Assembly (NCBI GenBank): GCA_963667815.1
Contig: OY764021.1
Reading direction: 5' to 3' (one strand)
DNA length: 64,000 nt
DNA from: Saccharicrinis sp963667815
GTDB taxonomy: Bacteria; Bacteroidota; Bacteroidia; Bacteroidales; Marinilabiliaceae
The position numbers were made by a program, and so were the translations under genes. A model generated the notes under the pieces. That model was given only the letters and a program-made list of their open reading frames with translations, searched no databases and was not told the DNA's origin. Numbering within the stretch: position 1 is the first letter of the stretch; the number at the start of each line of letters is the position of its first letter. Shown here one piece after another: positions 1-9,415 of the stretch.

Positions 1-509
1 GATAAGTTCCAGTAGGCTTCATCGGTTTGCAGAATAACCTCAGCTTCTTTTAACTGATAGGCTTGCTCAGCTATTTGAACACCAGTACTTGTCATTTTGT
101 TGGCTATTCTGATTTTACCCCCGGCATAAATAGGTTGAACAAGATTTACTCCTCCAGAAATAACAGAAAGGTTTTCTGTTTCAAGCTTTAATCCTGGGAA
201 CCAGGCATCACTAGCCGCGGTATGATCAGAAGCAGAGGGTAAAGTCATTGATGGAACTTCCATATCTTCCATTGTTGGAAAATACATAGCAGTTCCACTG
301 GCTTCAATTTTAGGTAAATAGTTTGTAAAAGCAGCTTTTTTTTGTGATTCAGCAGCAATTTTTTGTTGCGATGATATTTTTAAAGTCTTGTTAAACTCTA
401 GAGCAATATCCCTGGTTTCTTGTAGGCTTAATGCCTTTTGAGAAAATGATGAACTGCAAATTGCAGTCATCATTACTAATATGATTATGGGTTTTATATT
501 ATTGATCAT
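1..509 (-). CDS. TolC-family outer membrane efflux channel (N-terminal part, cut by window edge)
   Basis: Outer membrane channel of an RND efflux system, which would carry substrate from the periplasm out of the cell. Only about the first 169 codons are present; the rest lies beyond position 1. The protein starts at the ATG at 509-507 with a signal peptide ending near CSSSFSQ, followed by LSLQETRDIALEFNKTLK, the usual start of the first TolC helical repeat, and later VQPIYAGGKIRIANK, also typical of the family. The start lies 4 nt after the stop of the RND pump gene, so it is the third gene of the adaptor-pump-channel operon. Family assignment is firm; the substrate is unknown. Confidence 0.88.
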   Translation of the reverse strand, partial: MINNIKPIIILVMMTAICSSSFSQKALSLQETRDIALEFNKTLKISSQQKIAAESQKKAAFTNYLPKIEASGTAMYFPTMEDMEVPSMTLPSASDHTAASDAWFPGLKLETENLSVISGGVNLVQPIYAGGKIRIANKMTSTGVQIAEQAYQLKEAEVILQTDEAYWNL

Positions 510-513
510 TACT

Positions 514-3500
514 TTACTGTTTATCATGTAAAACTTTGGTATCTACCTTGTATAAAATAGCATACATAACAGGTACTACAACAAGCGTAACAATTGATCC
601 TATTAATAATCCAAACATAACAGCAATGGCCATCCCTTTAAACATTATATCTGAAAGTAATGGAAGCATACCTAAAATTGTTGTTAGGGAAGCCATCATA
701 ACCGGACGCATCCTTGATGTTGCTGAATTAATAATTGCATTAACCTGATCAATTCCTCTGGATATTTCATCATTGATTTCATCCAATAGAACAATGGCAT
801 TTTTAATCATCATACCAATTAATCCCAGAGTTCCAATAATTCCAACAAAACCAAACTTAGCCTGCATCACGTGGTATCCAATAGCAACTCCCATTATGGC
901 CATAGGAACAACACTCATGATAATAATAGGTTGTTTCAAGTTGTTGAATAATAAAATGATGATTAATACCATTAAACCCAGAGCCAATGGTAAAAGAGAA
1001 AACAATCTTCTGTTTGCATCTTCGCTATGTTTGTGATCACCCAGCCATTCTAATTCATAGCCATATGGTAAATCTATTGCTTCAATTTGCTCATGAATCT
1101 GACTCCATAATTCAGGTGCGGTATGTCCTGGTTTAGGGTCGCATTGAGCTTTAATGGCTCTTAAACCATCATATCTTCTGATGGTTTGATCTTCCCAGCT
1201 TACTTTAACAGAATCGATCACCTGCCCCAAAGGTACACTTGTCATGCTGCGAGAACTCCATACCGGAACAGATTCTATATTTTCTACGTGATTACCAACA
1301 GGTTCTTCCATTTTAAGAATAACAGGTAACATATCTGATCCTTCGTAAATGGCACCTACAGGCATCCCATTTGAAGCTACAGCTAGAGAATTGGCTACAT
1401 CGCTTCTGGAAATACCTTGCAAACGAGCTTGTTCAACAGAGTATTCCGGATGAATTACTTTTTCCTGATTTTTCCAGTTGTCAGTAGTTACAGCTGTAAT
1501 AGGGTTACCACGCATTATTTCTTTAGCTTTTTCTGCTAGTTCTCTTAATACTGCCGGATCCGGACCAGTAAACTTAGCTTCTATCAGGTAGTCTCCGAAA
1601 ATAGGACTATATGTTCTGGCTCTAACAAATGCTTGTGGGAAATTTTTGTTTAAGTAATCAATAATTTCAATTGCTGATTTTTGAGCAGCTTCAAAGTCTA
1701 CAGCATCAATAATCAGTTCACCGTAATTACTATTTAAGGTTGTCATTGGTCGTAATAAGGTGTAACGAGCAGGTGTTTGTCCTAACGAAGTTACTACCTT
1801 TTTAACATCATCCCAGGTACTTAGTTCTTCTTGAACTTCATCTAAATCTTTTTCGACCTGGTATATATCGCTACCTTGAGGCAACCAATACTCAACAATA
1901 TATTGATTGTAATCCAAAGCAGGGAAGAACTCTTGCTTAATAAATTTAAAAGACCAGATAGATAGCACTAAAACCAATAGTGTGGCGATTGAAAATATGG
2001 ATTTGTGCCACAACATTATTTTTAAAGTTTTACGGAACCAGCGGTATAATCCATTATTAAAAAGCTCATCGTTATTCTCTTTGTTTTTAGAAACTTTTCC
2101 TCTGTAAAACCAATTGGCCATAAAAGGAGTTTGAATCATAGCAAAAATCCAACTTAAGAATAAAGAAATGGCCAATACGTAAAATAATGATTTTAAAAAT
2201 TCTCCGGCTGCACCTGGAGAAAAACCAAGAGGCATAAATGCAAGTATGGCTACTATTGTTGCACCCAGCAGAGGCATGGCTGTTTTTTGAGCTGTATTTA
2301 CAAATGCCTTTTTTCTTTCGATTCCTTTTTTCAAGTCGATAAGTATACCATCAGCCACAACTATGGAGTTGTCAACCAACATACCCATCGCTACAATAAT
2401 TGCACCCAGCGAAATTCGTTGCAATTCTATGCCTGTAGCTTTCATAACGATGAAGGTGGCCAAAATAGTAAATACTAAACCACTGGAAATTAATAAACCG
2501 GATCTTAATCCCATTGCAAAAAGCAATACAATGATTACAATTACAACAGATTCAATCAGGTTAATCATAAATCCTCTGATAGATTCGCTAACTCTGTCCG
2601 GCTGAAAAAATACTTTGTTAATTTCAATTCCAACAGGTAAGTTTTCTTTTAGTTGCTCAATCTTTTCTTCAAAAACTTCGCCTACTTTAATTACGTTAAC
2701 CTTGCTTTCCATTGAGATTGCAAGAGCCATTGCATTTTTTCCGTTGTATTTAAAATCATTTCGTTTAGGTGAGTAAAAAGAACGTTCTACAGTAGCTATT
2801 TCACCCAATAAAAAAGATCCCCCTTTAGGAATCTTTACCAATAAGTTTTTAATGTCATCAATGCTTTTAAACTTGGCACCCAAATCCATTCGGATTCTTT
2901 CTGTTCCTACAACTACGTTTCCCGGATTAACTGTTGAAACCTGGTCGTTTAAAGCCTGTACAATGAGCATAGGGTTTAATCCAAGTTGCGCAAATTTTTC
3001 GGTAGAGAATTTAATATCAATGGTTTCTATTTGTTTACCATAAATTTCAACTCGCCTTATATTATCAACAAGTAATAATTCTCTTTTGATGTATTCCACA
3101 TAGTTGTTTAATTCTTCGTACGAATAACCATCAGCGCTTACAGATACAAATATTCCATAAACATCTCCAAAATCATCTAGTATTATTGGATCAGATGCTG
3201 CTTGTGGCAAATCGCCTTTTATATCATGAATTTTTCTTCTTAGATGATCATACAACTGTGGCATTTTAGCCGTATGAACATTCGGATCAATATTTACTGT
3301 TATTTCAGATAACCCAGCTATAGAACGTGATTCAATGAAATCAATATTGGCCAGTTTTTGAACAGCTTTTTCTAAAACATCCGTAACCTCAAGTTCAACT
3401 TCACTGGCTGAAGCACCTGGATAAGGAGTCATAATAACAGCAGACTTAACCGGAATTTCAGGATCTTCTAATTTACCCAATCCATCAAAGGCAAGTAACC

Positions 3501-3579
3501 CACCTAGTATAACAGCAAAAAGTACAGAAGTAATAAAAGCCTTTTGACTCAGTACTTTTTCTAATATTCCTTTATTCAT
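514..3579 (-). CDS. RND efflux pump, inner-membrane permease (AcrB/HAE family)
   Basis: Proton-driven inner-membrane transporter of a tripartite efflux system. The 1021-residue length is normal for AcrB-type pumps. The layout is standard: one N-terminal membrane helix (residues about 12-30), a large periplasmic loop, a helix bundle at about 335-490 containing GMLVDNSIVVADG (the helix-4 region with the acidic proton-relay residues), a second periplasmic loop, and a C-terminal bundle at about 850-1010 with GMMIKNAIVLLDE. The start overlaps the adaptor stop by 4 nt, indicating translational coupling. Sequence alone does not separate drug, bile-salt or other substrates. There is no sign of the metal-binding Met/Glu pattern expected for CusA, so an HAE-type role is more likely. 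Confidence 0.93.
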   Translation of the reverse strand: MNKGILEKVLSQKAFITSVLFAVILGGLLAFDGLGKLEDPEIPVKSAVIMTPYPGASASEVELEVTDVLEKAVQKLANIDFIESRSIAGLSEITVNIDPNVHTAKMPQLYDHLRRKIHDIKGDLPQAASDPIILDDFGDVYGIFVSVSADGYSYEELNNYVEYIKRELLLVDNIRRVEIYGKQIETIDIKFSTEKFAQLGLNPMLIVQALNDQVSTVNPGNVVVGTERIRMDLGAKFKSIDDIKNLLVKIPKGGSFLLGEIATVERSFYSPKRNDFKYNGKNAMALAISMESKVNVIKVGEVFEEKIEQLKENLPVGIEINKVFFQPDRVSESIRGFMINLIESVVIVIIVLLFAMGLRSGLLISSGLVFTILATFIVMKATGIELQRISLGAIIVAMGMLVDNSIVVADGILIDLKKGIERKKAFVNTAQKTAMPLLGATIVAILAFMPLGFSPGAAGEFLKSLFYVLAISLFLSWIFAMIQTPFMANWFYRGKVSKNKENNDELFNNGLYRWFRKTLKIMLWHKSIFSIATLLVLVLSIWSFKFIKQEFFPALDYNQYIVEYWLPQGSDIYQVEKDLDEVQEELSTWDDVKKVVTSLGQTPARYTLLRPMTTLNSNYGELIIDAVDFEAAQKSAIEIIDYLNKNFPQAFVRARTYSPIFGDYLIEAKFTGPDPAVLRELAEKAKEIMRGNPITAVTTDNWKNQEKVIHPEYSVEQARLQGISRSDVANSLAVASNGMPVGAIYEGSDMLPVILKMEEPVGNHVENIESVPVWSSRSMTSVPLGQVIDSVKVSWEDQTIRRYDGLRAIKAQCDPKPGHTAPELWSQIHEQIEAIDLPYGYELEWLGDHKHSEDANRRLFSLLPLALGLMVLIIILLFNNLKQPIIIMSVVPMAIMGVAIGYHVMQAKFGFVGIIGTLGLIGMMIKNAIVLLDEINDEISRGIDQVNAIINSATSRMRPVMMASLTTILGMLPLLSDIMFKGMAIAVMFGLLIGSIVTLVVVPVMYAILYKVDTKVLHDKQ

Positions 3580-4652
3580 AGTAAACCTCCGATGTTTGTT
3601 TCTGATTTTTTAGGTAGAACTTTTACTTCCTGGTTTTCAACTAACGAATGAATTCCTGCTGTTACCACAATATCCCCAATGTTTATTGTTGCTGAAATTT
3701 CAACCAATCCATTTCCTTGAATTTCTGAAACGTTTACTTCTCGTTTTTTTACCTTATGACTATTGTTGTCAATCAGCCAAACGTACTTTTTTTGACCATT
3801 AGAAAATACTGACTCAATAGGAACCAATAAATTATTATTATCAGAATTATTTTTCTGAACTTTTACTTTAGCAACCATTCCTGGTTTTATTTTGTGCTTT
3901 ATATCATTATCCTCAAGGAGTATCTTAGCCTCAAACATTCTGTCACTTCCTGTTTTTTTACTAATCGATTTTACAGTAGCAGGAATACCTGATTTATTAG
4001 CGTTTCTAATGTCGCAAGTGATTTTATATACATCACTCATTTCATTGATGTTATTTTCTGGAATACTAACTACAACTTCAAGGTCAGAGAAATCAAGTAA
4101 TTGGATTATAGGCACACCAGGTCCTACTGTTTCAAAGTTTTCAATAAATTTTTTATTTACATAGCCAGAGAATGGAGCTTTTAATTCAGTATCTTCTAAT
4201 GCATTAACTGCTGCTTCGTACTGACTTTTTGCCATTAAATATCCCGCTTTTAATTTATCAAGGGTATTCTCAGGTAACTTTTTTCTTTTGTATAACTCCT
4301 GATAGCGTTCATATTCACCTTTAGCCTGAGTGTATTGAGCTTCTCTTGCCTGAAGTTGAATTTTATAATCACGCTTATCTATTTTTGCAATTGCTTGACC
4401 TTTATTCACATAATCACCAACATCAACTAATAATTCGTTAACCGGCCCGCCCACTTTAAAGGAAAGTGTAACATCTCTGCGTTCTTTAACAACACCATTG
4501 TATATTAAAACATCATTACCTTGAGATGGTAAAACCTCCGTTGCTTTAACATATCTAATACTTTCTGTTTTTTCAGTCGTGTTATCACCACATGATGATA
4601 AGAGACCAATAGCTAAAACCATTGCTGGAATATAAAAGCTAATCTTTTTCAT
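3576..4652 (-). CDS. RND efflux periplasmic adaptor (membrane fusion protein), lipoprotein
   Basis: Periplasmic adaptor that links the RND pump to the TolC-type channel. The 358-residue protein begins with a lipoprotein signal peptide (lipobox LLSSC, Cys near residue 21). It has the paired biotinyl-lipoyl halves (GGPVNELLVDVGDYVNKGQ at about 68-87 and LKAPFSGYVNKKF at about 157-169) flanking a helical hairpin (about 98-150), then a beta-barrel and membrane-proximal region. It is the first gene of a tightly packed operon: its stop overlaps the pump start by 4 nt. A lipid anchor is common for Bacteroidota adaptors. No repressor gene is adjacent. Confidence 0.92.
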   Translation of the reverse strand: MKKISFYIPAMVLAIGLLSSCGDNTTEKTESIRYVKATEVLPSQGNDVLIYNGVVKERRDVTLSFKVGGPVNELLVDVGDYVNKGQAIAKIDKRDYKIQLQAREAQYTQAKGEYERYQELYKRKKLPENTLDKLKAGYLMAKSQYEAAVNALEDTELKAPFSGYVNKKFIENFETVGPGVPIIQLLDFSDLEVVVSIPENNINEMSDVYKITCDIRNANKSGIPATVKSISKKTGSDRMFEAKILLEDNDIKHKIKPGMVAKVKVQKNNSDNNNLLVPIESVFSNGQKKYVWLIDNNSHKVKKREVNVSEIQGNGLVEISATINIGDIVVTAGIHSLVENQEVKVLPKKSETNIGGLL

Positions 4653-4867
4653 TGTAAATTCTGATTATAAAATTCTTCAACTATATTCTTCTTGAATTAC
4701 AAAATTAGATGAGTATTAGGCAATTATTAATAAGAAGAAACTGAAGTGGAAAAATGTAAGATTGAAGTACACATATCATAGAATAGAAAAAACGACTAAA
4801 AAAGATAAATGTTTTAAAGTTCTGTTTTTGTGATTTATGACCTGATATTATTGGAGCTAAACAAAAA

Positions 4868-4892
4868 GAGGATGCCGAATTTCGGCATCCTC
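4868..4892 (-). terminator. Rho-independent terminator of the chemoreceptor gene
   Basis: A 10-bp stem, GAGGATGCCG pairing with CGGCATCCTC around an AATTT loop, is followed on the minus strand by TTTTTG. It lies 170 nt past the stop of the methyl-accepting protein at 5062. The rest of the 4653-5061 gap holds no convincing gene; the promoter of the efflux operon should lie there, but I see no clear consensus match. Confidence 0.8.
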
Positions 4893-5061
4893 AACAATGT
4901 ATGAAATAATGTATTATAAAAATAATGAACGTAATTTTTATAATATCAAGATTGTCACTTCATGATAATAGGATGGGTAAGCAACAATCTATCTAGTGAT
5001 TAAGAATGGGAATTCTTATTTCATACAAATTGTATTTAATTGGATCTAAAACCAATTGAAC

Positions 5062-6168
5062 TTATAGTTTAAAGAAGGTAATTAGCTTTTTAAGTCCCTC
5101 GGCCTGATTTGTTAATTCTTCAGAACTAGAAGCCATTTCTTCAGCCGCCGCCGCATTTTGTTGCGTTAACGAATTTAGTTGTTGTATTGCGTTGTTTACT
5201 TGATTGACACCGTTGTGTTGTTCGAGGCTGGCAGCTGTTATTTCGTTTACCAGTTCTGATGTTTTTGTAATTTCCGGACTTATTTCATTTAATAAACTAT
5301 TAGCCATTTCTGTTTGTGTTCTGCTATGATCTGCTTTTAATACAATATCGTCAGCTGCTTTTTTACTGTTTTCAGCCAGTTTTCTTACTTCTGCAGCAAC
5401 TACTGCAAAACCTTTTCCTGATTCACCAGCCCGGGCAGCTTCAACAGCAGCATTAAGAGCTAAAATGTTTGTTTGAAATGCAATGTCATTGATGACGCTT
5501 ATCTTTTCTGTGATAGTATTTACCGAAGTTGAGCTTTCGTCTGAAACTATGGAAACTTCTTTTATCCCCATAGAAGATTTGCTAGCTATGGAAGCTGTTT
5601 GTTGCGCATTTTCAGTATTGTTAGCTACATTTCCTGAAATTTCTTCCATTGTAGAAGATATTTCTTCCAGAGAAGAGGCTTGTTCTGTGGACCCCTGAGA
5701 CAGGTCTTCAGCCGTACCGCTTAATTGTAAACTTGCACTTAACACATTTTCAGCGCTGGTTTCAATTTCAGAAATTATATTCTTTAGCTTCGTAGATAAA
5801 TTAATCACGGAGTTTGTTAGCACTCCTAATTCATTTTTCGAGTTGGAGAGTTGTAGTTTAATATGTAAATTTCCTTGTGATAATTCTTCCAATTCAGTAA
5901 TGGCATTGGCCAAAGGTTTTCGCAACAGTTTATTAATGTACATAAATACTACAGTTCCAACAGCAACATTTATTGGAGTAACAATAAAATCCAAAATCAT
6001 TCCGTAATGAAATTCAAGGGCCTTTAAGATGGTTACAAAAAGTGTAAAGGATACAGTAAGCATACTTACCTGGAACATTACTGATTTCTTAAAAATCAAT
6101 TTTAAAATAACATATGCCACAGGAAATGTTGCTAAGGTTTTTAAAATTTCAATGCTTAAATCGCTCAT
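5062..6168 (-). CDS. Methyl-accepting chemotaxis-type signalling protein without a sensor domain
   Basis: Signalling protein of the chemoreceptor class. Of 368 residues, the first 90 are two or three membrane helices (about 10-27, 33-52 and 65-85) with no sizeable periplasmic domain. A HAMP-like segment follows (about 85-135), then a long coiled coil carrying the canonical hairpin tip around DIAFQTNILALNAAVEAARA (about residue 232). Having no ligand-binding domain, it may sense the membrane, redox state or a partner protein. The receiver gene at 6179 ends 10 nt upstream and is probably co-transcribed. There is no CheA or CheW in the window, so the output pathway cannot be told from here. A strong terminator follows. 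Confidence 0.87.
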   Translation of the reverse strand: MSDLSIEILKTLATFPVAYVILKLIFKKSVMFQVSMLTVSFTLFVTILKALEFHYGMILDFIVTPINVAVGTVVFMYINKLLRKPLANAITELEELSQGNLHIKLQLSNSKNELGVLTNSVINLSTKLKNIISEIETSAENVLSASLQLSGTAEDLSQGSTEQASSLEEISSTMEEISGNVANNTENAQQTASIASKSSMGIKEVSIVSDESSTSVNTITEKISVINDIAFQTNILALNAAVEAARAGESGKGFAVVAAEVRKLAENSKKAADDIVLKADHSRTQTEMANSLLNEISPEITKTSELVNEITAASLEQHNGVNQVNNAIQQLNSLTQQNAAAAEEMASSSEELTNQAEGLKKLITFFKL

Positions 6169-6178
6169 ATTTATTATT

Positions 6179-6589
6179 TTAAATATTTAAGTCTTTGGGG
6201 TAATGTCTTTTGTTTGAGTATACTTTGTTTATTGTAGAAGATAAATCTTCAGCCATTCTTCCTTTGTTTACAAAACCATGAAAACCTGCACTTAAGATAT
6301 CTCTAAGATATAATCGATGTTGATACATTGTAATTGCGATAAGCTTAATATCTGGATGTAGGTAACTTATCTGTTTGGCCGTTTCAATACCTCCCATTAC
6401 AGGCATTTCTATATCCATTAAAATAATGTCGCAAGTATGAATATTATTGAAACTCAATAACTCTTCACCATTATTAAACGTGGCTATTACTTTAAATTTG
6501 TTGTAAGTACTTAACAGTAATTTTACACCTTCAATGGCAGAGGAATTATCATCTACAATAATGACCGATATTTTTTTTGTATCCTTCAT
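6179..6589 (-). CDS. Stand-alone response regulator receiver (CheY-like)
   Basis: A 136-residue phospho-receiver with no output domain. The acidic pair D13-D14, the phosphorylation site D59 (in ILMDIEMPVMGG) and the conserved lysine K109 (in VNKGRM) are all present, so it should accept phosphate. The receiver sequence resembles NarL-type receivers more than true CheY, suggesting it could be a regulator that lost its DNA-binding part. It ends 10 nt before the methyl-accepting protein, so the two probably form one unit. Its kinase is unknown; the HisKA_3 kinase at 7442 is the nearest candidate. Confidence 0.85.
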   Translation of the reverse strand: MKDTKKISVIIVDDNSSAIEGVKLLLSTYNKFKVIATFNNGEELLSFNNIHTCDIILMDIEMPVMGGIETAKQISYLHPDIKLIAITMYQHRLYLRDILSAGFHGFVNKGRMAEDLSSTINKVYSNKRHYPKDLNI

Positions 6590-6813
6590 TCACTAATAAT
6601 TAATTGCTCAAAACGAGATGAAAAATTATGTAGCAAATATATATGCTTGATTTAAGCCTAAGTAGATGGAATCACCCTATTTTGGGTAGGGATAACTTTG
6701 TTTTTAGAATAGGGAAAACCCTATATGAGTATTGTGTGATGTGAACTTATAGAAAAGAAATAGATGCTTCTTGGGAAATATGTAGGTCAGGAATGTATAA
6801 GGGTGTCTACGAA

Positions 6814-7470
6814 TTAAATATCAACAACTTTATTTTTTATAGCCCAAATAATGAGGGCTGCATTATTTTTTGCTCCGGTTTTTCGCATCAATTTTGCTTT
6901 ATTGCTTTCAATTGTTTTTACACTTAAAAACATCTGTTCAGCCAATTCTTTATTTGATAATCCTTTACATATTAATTGTAATAGTTCTATTTCTTTTTCT
7001 GTTAATTTAAGCAGTTCTGTTTTTTCTTTTATCAGCGTTTGTTCAATGTTTTGCATGTTAACAATAACATTATAAAGTAGTTGCTCCGAGAAAAAACTTT
7101 TACCTTCATTAACTAAACGAATTGCTTTTTCGAGCTCTTCAACACTGGATTGTTTTAATACAAAACCTTTGGCACCAGCAGTAATCAACTCGTAATAGTA
7201 TTTTGTGTCGTTATACATTGATAAGGCGATAATCTTAATTTCGGGTCTTCGAGAGGTAGCAATTTTTGCAGCCGATATACCATCAAGAACAGGCATATCA
7301 ATATCTGTAATTACAATATCACAATCTAGTTTGTCCAAATGGTCAACGAATTCCTGACCATTTTTAAAGATGTTTACAATTTCAAAATCTTTAATTTGAC
7401 TAATTAAAAGAGTGATTCCTTCTCTGATTAAATCCAAATCTTCAACTAATACAATTTTTAGAGCCATCAC
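6814..7470 (-). CDS. NarL/FixJ-type two-component response regulator
   Basis: DNA-binding response regulator of 218 residues. The receiver domain (about 4-120) has E10-D11, the phosphorylation site D56 in VITDIDMPVLDG, and a lysine in FVLKQSS. The C-terminal LuxR-type helix-turn-helix (about 153-215) shows the characteristic LTEKEIELLQLICKGLSNKE and FLSVKTIESN. Its start lies inside the 3' end of the kinase gene (29-bp overlap), so the pair is translationally coupled and is almost certainly a cognate system. Two adjacent ATGs make the first or second methionine equally possible. Target genes cannot be deduced. Confidence 0.92.
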   Translation of the reverse strand: MMALKIVLVEDLDLIREGITLLISQIKDFEIVNIFKNGQEFVDHLDKLDCDIVITDIDMPVLDGISAAKIATSRRPEIKIIALSMYNDTKYYYELITAGAKGFVLKQSSVEELEKAIRLVNEGKSFFSEQLLYNVIVNMQNIEQTLIKEKTELLKLTEKEIELLQLICKGLSNKELAEQMFLSVKTIESNKAKLMRKTGAKNNAALIIWAIKNKVVDI

Positions 7471-9049
7471 AAGGTATATTTATTTTTACGTTAACACCTT
7501 CTCCTGGAGTAGTTTGAAAATTGTAGTTTGCTCCAAGAGTAAGCATTCTCGATTCCATATTTAAAAGTCCAAATCCTTTACCTTTGGCATCTTTTAAACT
7601 AAAGCCAACTCCATCATCTATGTAGGTGAATTCAATATTGGAATCAAAATTTTTAAAAATAATATAAATGTTATTTGCATTAGCATGTTTCATTGAGTTA
7701 TTTACCATTTCAACAATTGTTCGGTAAATCGTATACTCAAATGTATTTGAAAACTTGATGCTTTCGTCAATCTCCAAATGAAATAGAATGGGAGTAACAG
7801 GTTGAATTTTATCAATAAATGATTGTATGGCATCCTTTAAACCATAATTTCTTAAAATGTGTGGGCTAATATTGTTAGATATACTTCTAACTTCATGTAA
7901 TGTTTCATCCAATAATTCAATTAATCGCTTAGCATGTTCCTGCTGTTTATCTTTATCTTCAATTCCTTTTATACTATGTGCGTAGATTTTTGCGGTTGAG
8001 ATTAAAGGTCCAATACCATCATGCAATTCTTTAGCCATTCTGCTTTTTTCATTCTCCTCAGCATTAACCATGGCTTCTATAACCTCTCTTTGCTTCAATT
8101 TTTTGTCAGTAATATCAACAAACATTACAATTAGCATACTGGGAGTTGTTAAGTTGTAATGTATCTCAGCCCAACGAGGATTGCCCTTTTTATCAAAATA
8201 TTTAAATTCAGTCATCGGAGGATGTTCGCCTGTTTGAAAGACTTGTTCAACTTTTTTTGCAAATATGGATACATTACTATCTATTTCATCCGGGTTATCA
8301 TATATTTGTTCTATTATTTTTGAAATAGTAAGTCCTACAAAAGATTCAAGCCCACTTCGTTCAGAAAATAGTGTGTTGCCATATAAAATTTGTTGTTTAT
8401 CGTTTATAATTATGGCAGAAACAGGCATTTTTTCAAAGGTTTGAAAAAGTATTTGCTCGCTTGTTTTTAAGTTGATGACTTCTTTTTTGTAGCCATTTAA
8501 TAAAATTCCAATAATAATCCAGCAACATACCATTACAAATAAAAGAACGATTCCCTCATTAACCCAGGAAACCCATGAATTAGCAAAACTTTCTTGGTTC
8601 AATACATTTGTTTGATATCCATTTAGGTATAAATAGGTTATGATAGCATAGGAAACAACAATAATAGATGTGTAAAAAAAACTCCATTTATTATTTAAGT
8701 ATATGGCAGATAAAACACTAATTATCACAAAAATGTATTTTCCACCGGCATATATGCCAGAAACATAAAAGCTGGATATAGAAATTAACAATGCAGATAA
8801 TAATAGGATATGGCTTTTTGTTGTATAGGATATTTTCTTTGAGAAAAGTAGAAATAGTATTACAAAGAATAATATGATATCGCCTATTAATAAAATCAGG
8901 TTTCCTGTACCTAAAGAAGATCTTAAATATGCTATTGAAGATATAGGAATAAGTCCGATTGCAGAAATGATAAAAAGAATATTTAAGATCTTATTCTTAA
9001 TTACTTCTGGCTTATTTAAAATATATGGTTCTGAAAATATATGTGTCAT
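7442..9049 (-). CDS. Membrane histidine kinase (HisKA_3 type) with PAS domain
   Basis: Sensor kinase of the NarX/DesK group. Counting from the ATG at 9049, it has five or six membrane helices in the first 190 residues, a PAS domain (about 200-320, ending in the PAC-like WAEIHYNLTT and FVDITDKK), a HisKA_3 dimerisation domain with the phospho-histidine in MAKELHDGIGP, and a C-terminal ATPase domain (N box MVNNSMKHA, G box GKGFGLLNMESR). A reading 15 codons longer begins at a TTG (9094) and adds an unhelpful hydrophilic tail, so ATG 9049 is preferred. The 3' end overlaps the response regulator gene by 29 bp. Confidence 0.88.
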   Translation of the reverse strand: MTHIFSEPYILNKPEVIKNKILNILFIISAIGLIPISSIAYLRSSLGTGNLILLIGDIILFFVILFLLFSKKISYTTKSHILLLSALLISISSFYVSGIYAGGKYIFVIISVLSAIYLNNKWSFFYTSIIVVSYAIITYLYLNGYQTNVLNQESFANSWVSWVNEGIVLLFVMVCCWIIIGILLNGYKKEVINLKTSEQILFQTFEKMPVSAIIINDKQQILYGNTLFSERSGLESFVGLTISKIIEQIYDNPDEIDSNVSIFAKKVEQVFQTGEHPPMTEFKYFDKKGNPRWAEIHYNLTTPSMLIVMFVDITDKKLKQREVIEAMVNAEENEKSRMAKELHDGIGPLISTAKIYAHSIKGIEDKDKQQEHAKRLIELLDETLHEVRSISNNISPHILRNYGLKDAIQSFIDKIQPVTPILFHLEIDESIKFSNTFEYTIYRTIVEMVNNSMKHANANNIYIIFKNFDSNIEFTYIDDGVGFSLKDAKGKGFGLLNMESRMLTLGANYNFQTTPGEGVNVKINIPCDGSKNCIS

Positions 9050-9312
9050 AATATTTTGCTTAAAATGCTTTAAGATAAAACAAAGCCTGTACAATTGATA
9101 TGTTCAGTTTTTACTTATACTAAAGGAATATGTATTTGTTTCGATACAATTATATTCCTTCCTATTAAAATTCTGAATTTATGTTGTCAAATAACTTGGA
9201 ATACTTTACTTGCCATTCCTTATTCGTATACCTTTATCAACTTCTCCATGAAAGGAACATAGTTAAACTAAGTTGGAAAAAATATCCTTGCAAGCTCAAT
9301 TGGCTTTAATAT

Positions 9313-9346
9313 AAAACCCGAAACGTACGTTTACATTTCGGGTTTT
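9313..9346 (-). terminator. Terminator after the M16/thioredoxin gene cluster
   Basis: An 11-bp stem, AAAACCCGAAA with TTTCGGGTTTT, is separated by 12 nt and followed on the minus strand by a T-rich stretch. It lies 70 nt beyond the stop of the M16 fragment at 9416 and closes the long minus-strand cluster. The inner sequence AAACGTACGTTT is itself a perfect palindrome, so an alternative fold is possible. The remainder of 9050-9415 shows no gene. Confidence 0.72.
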
Positions 9347-9415
9347 GTCTTTACACAATTATTAACATAAACCATTTGCGTTCCTATGCGATAGGTAAAA
9401 TGGAAAATTAATGCT

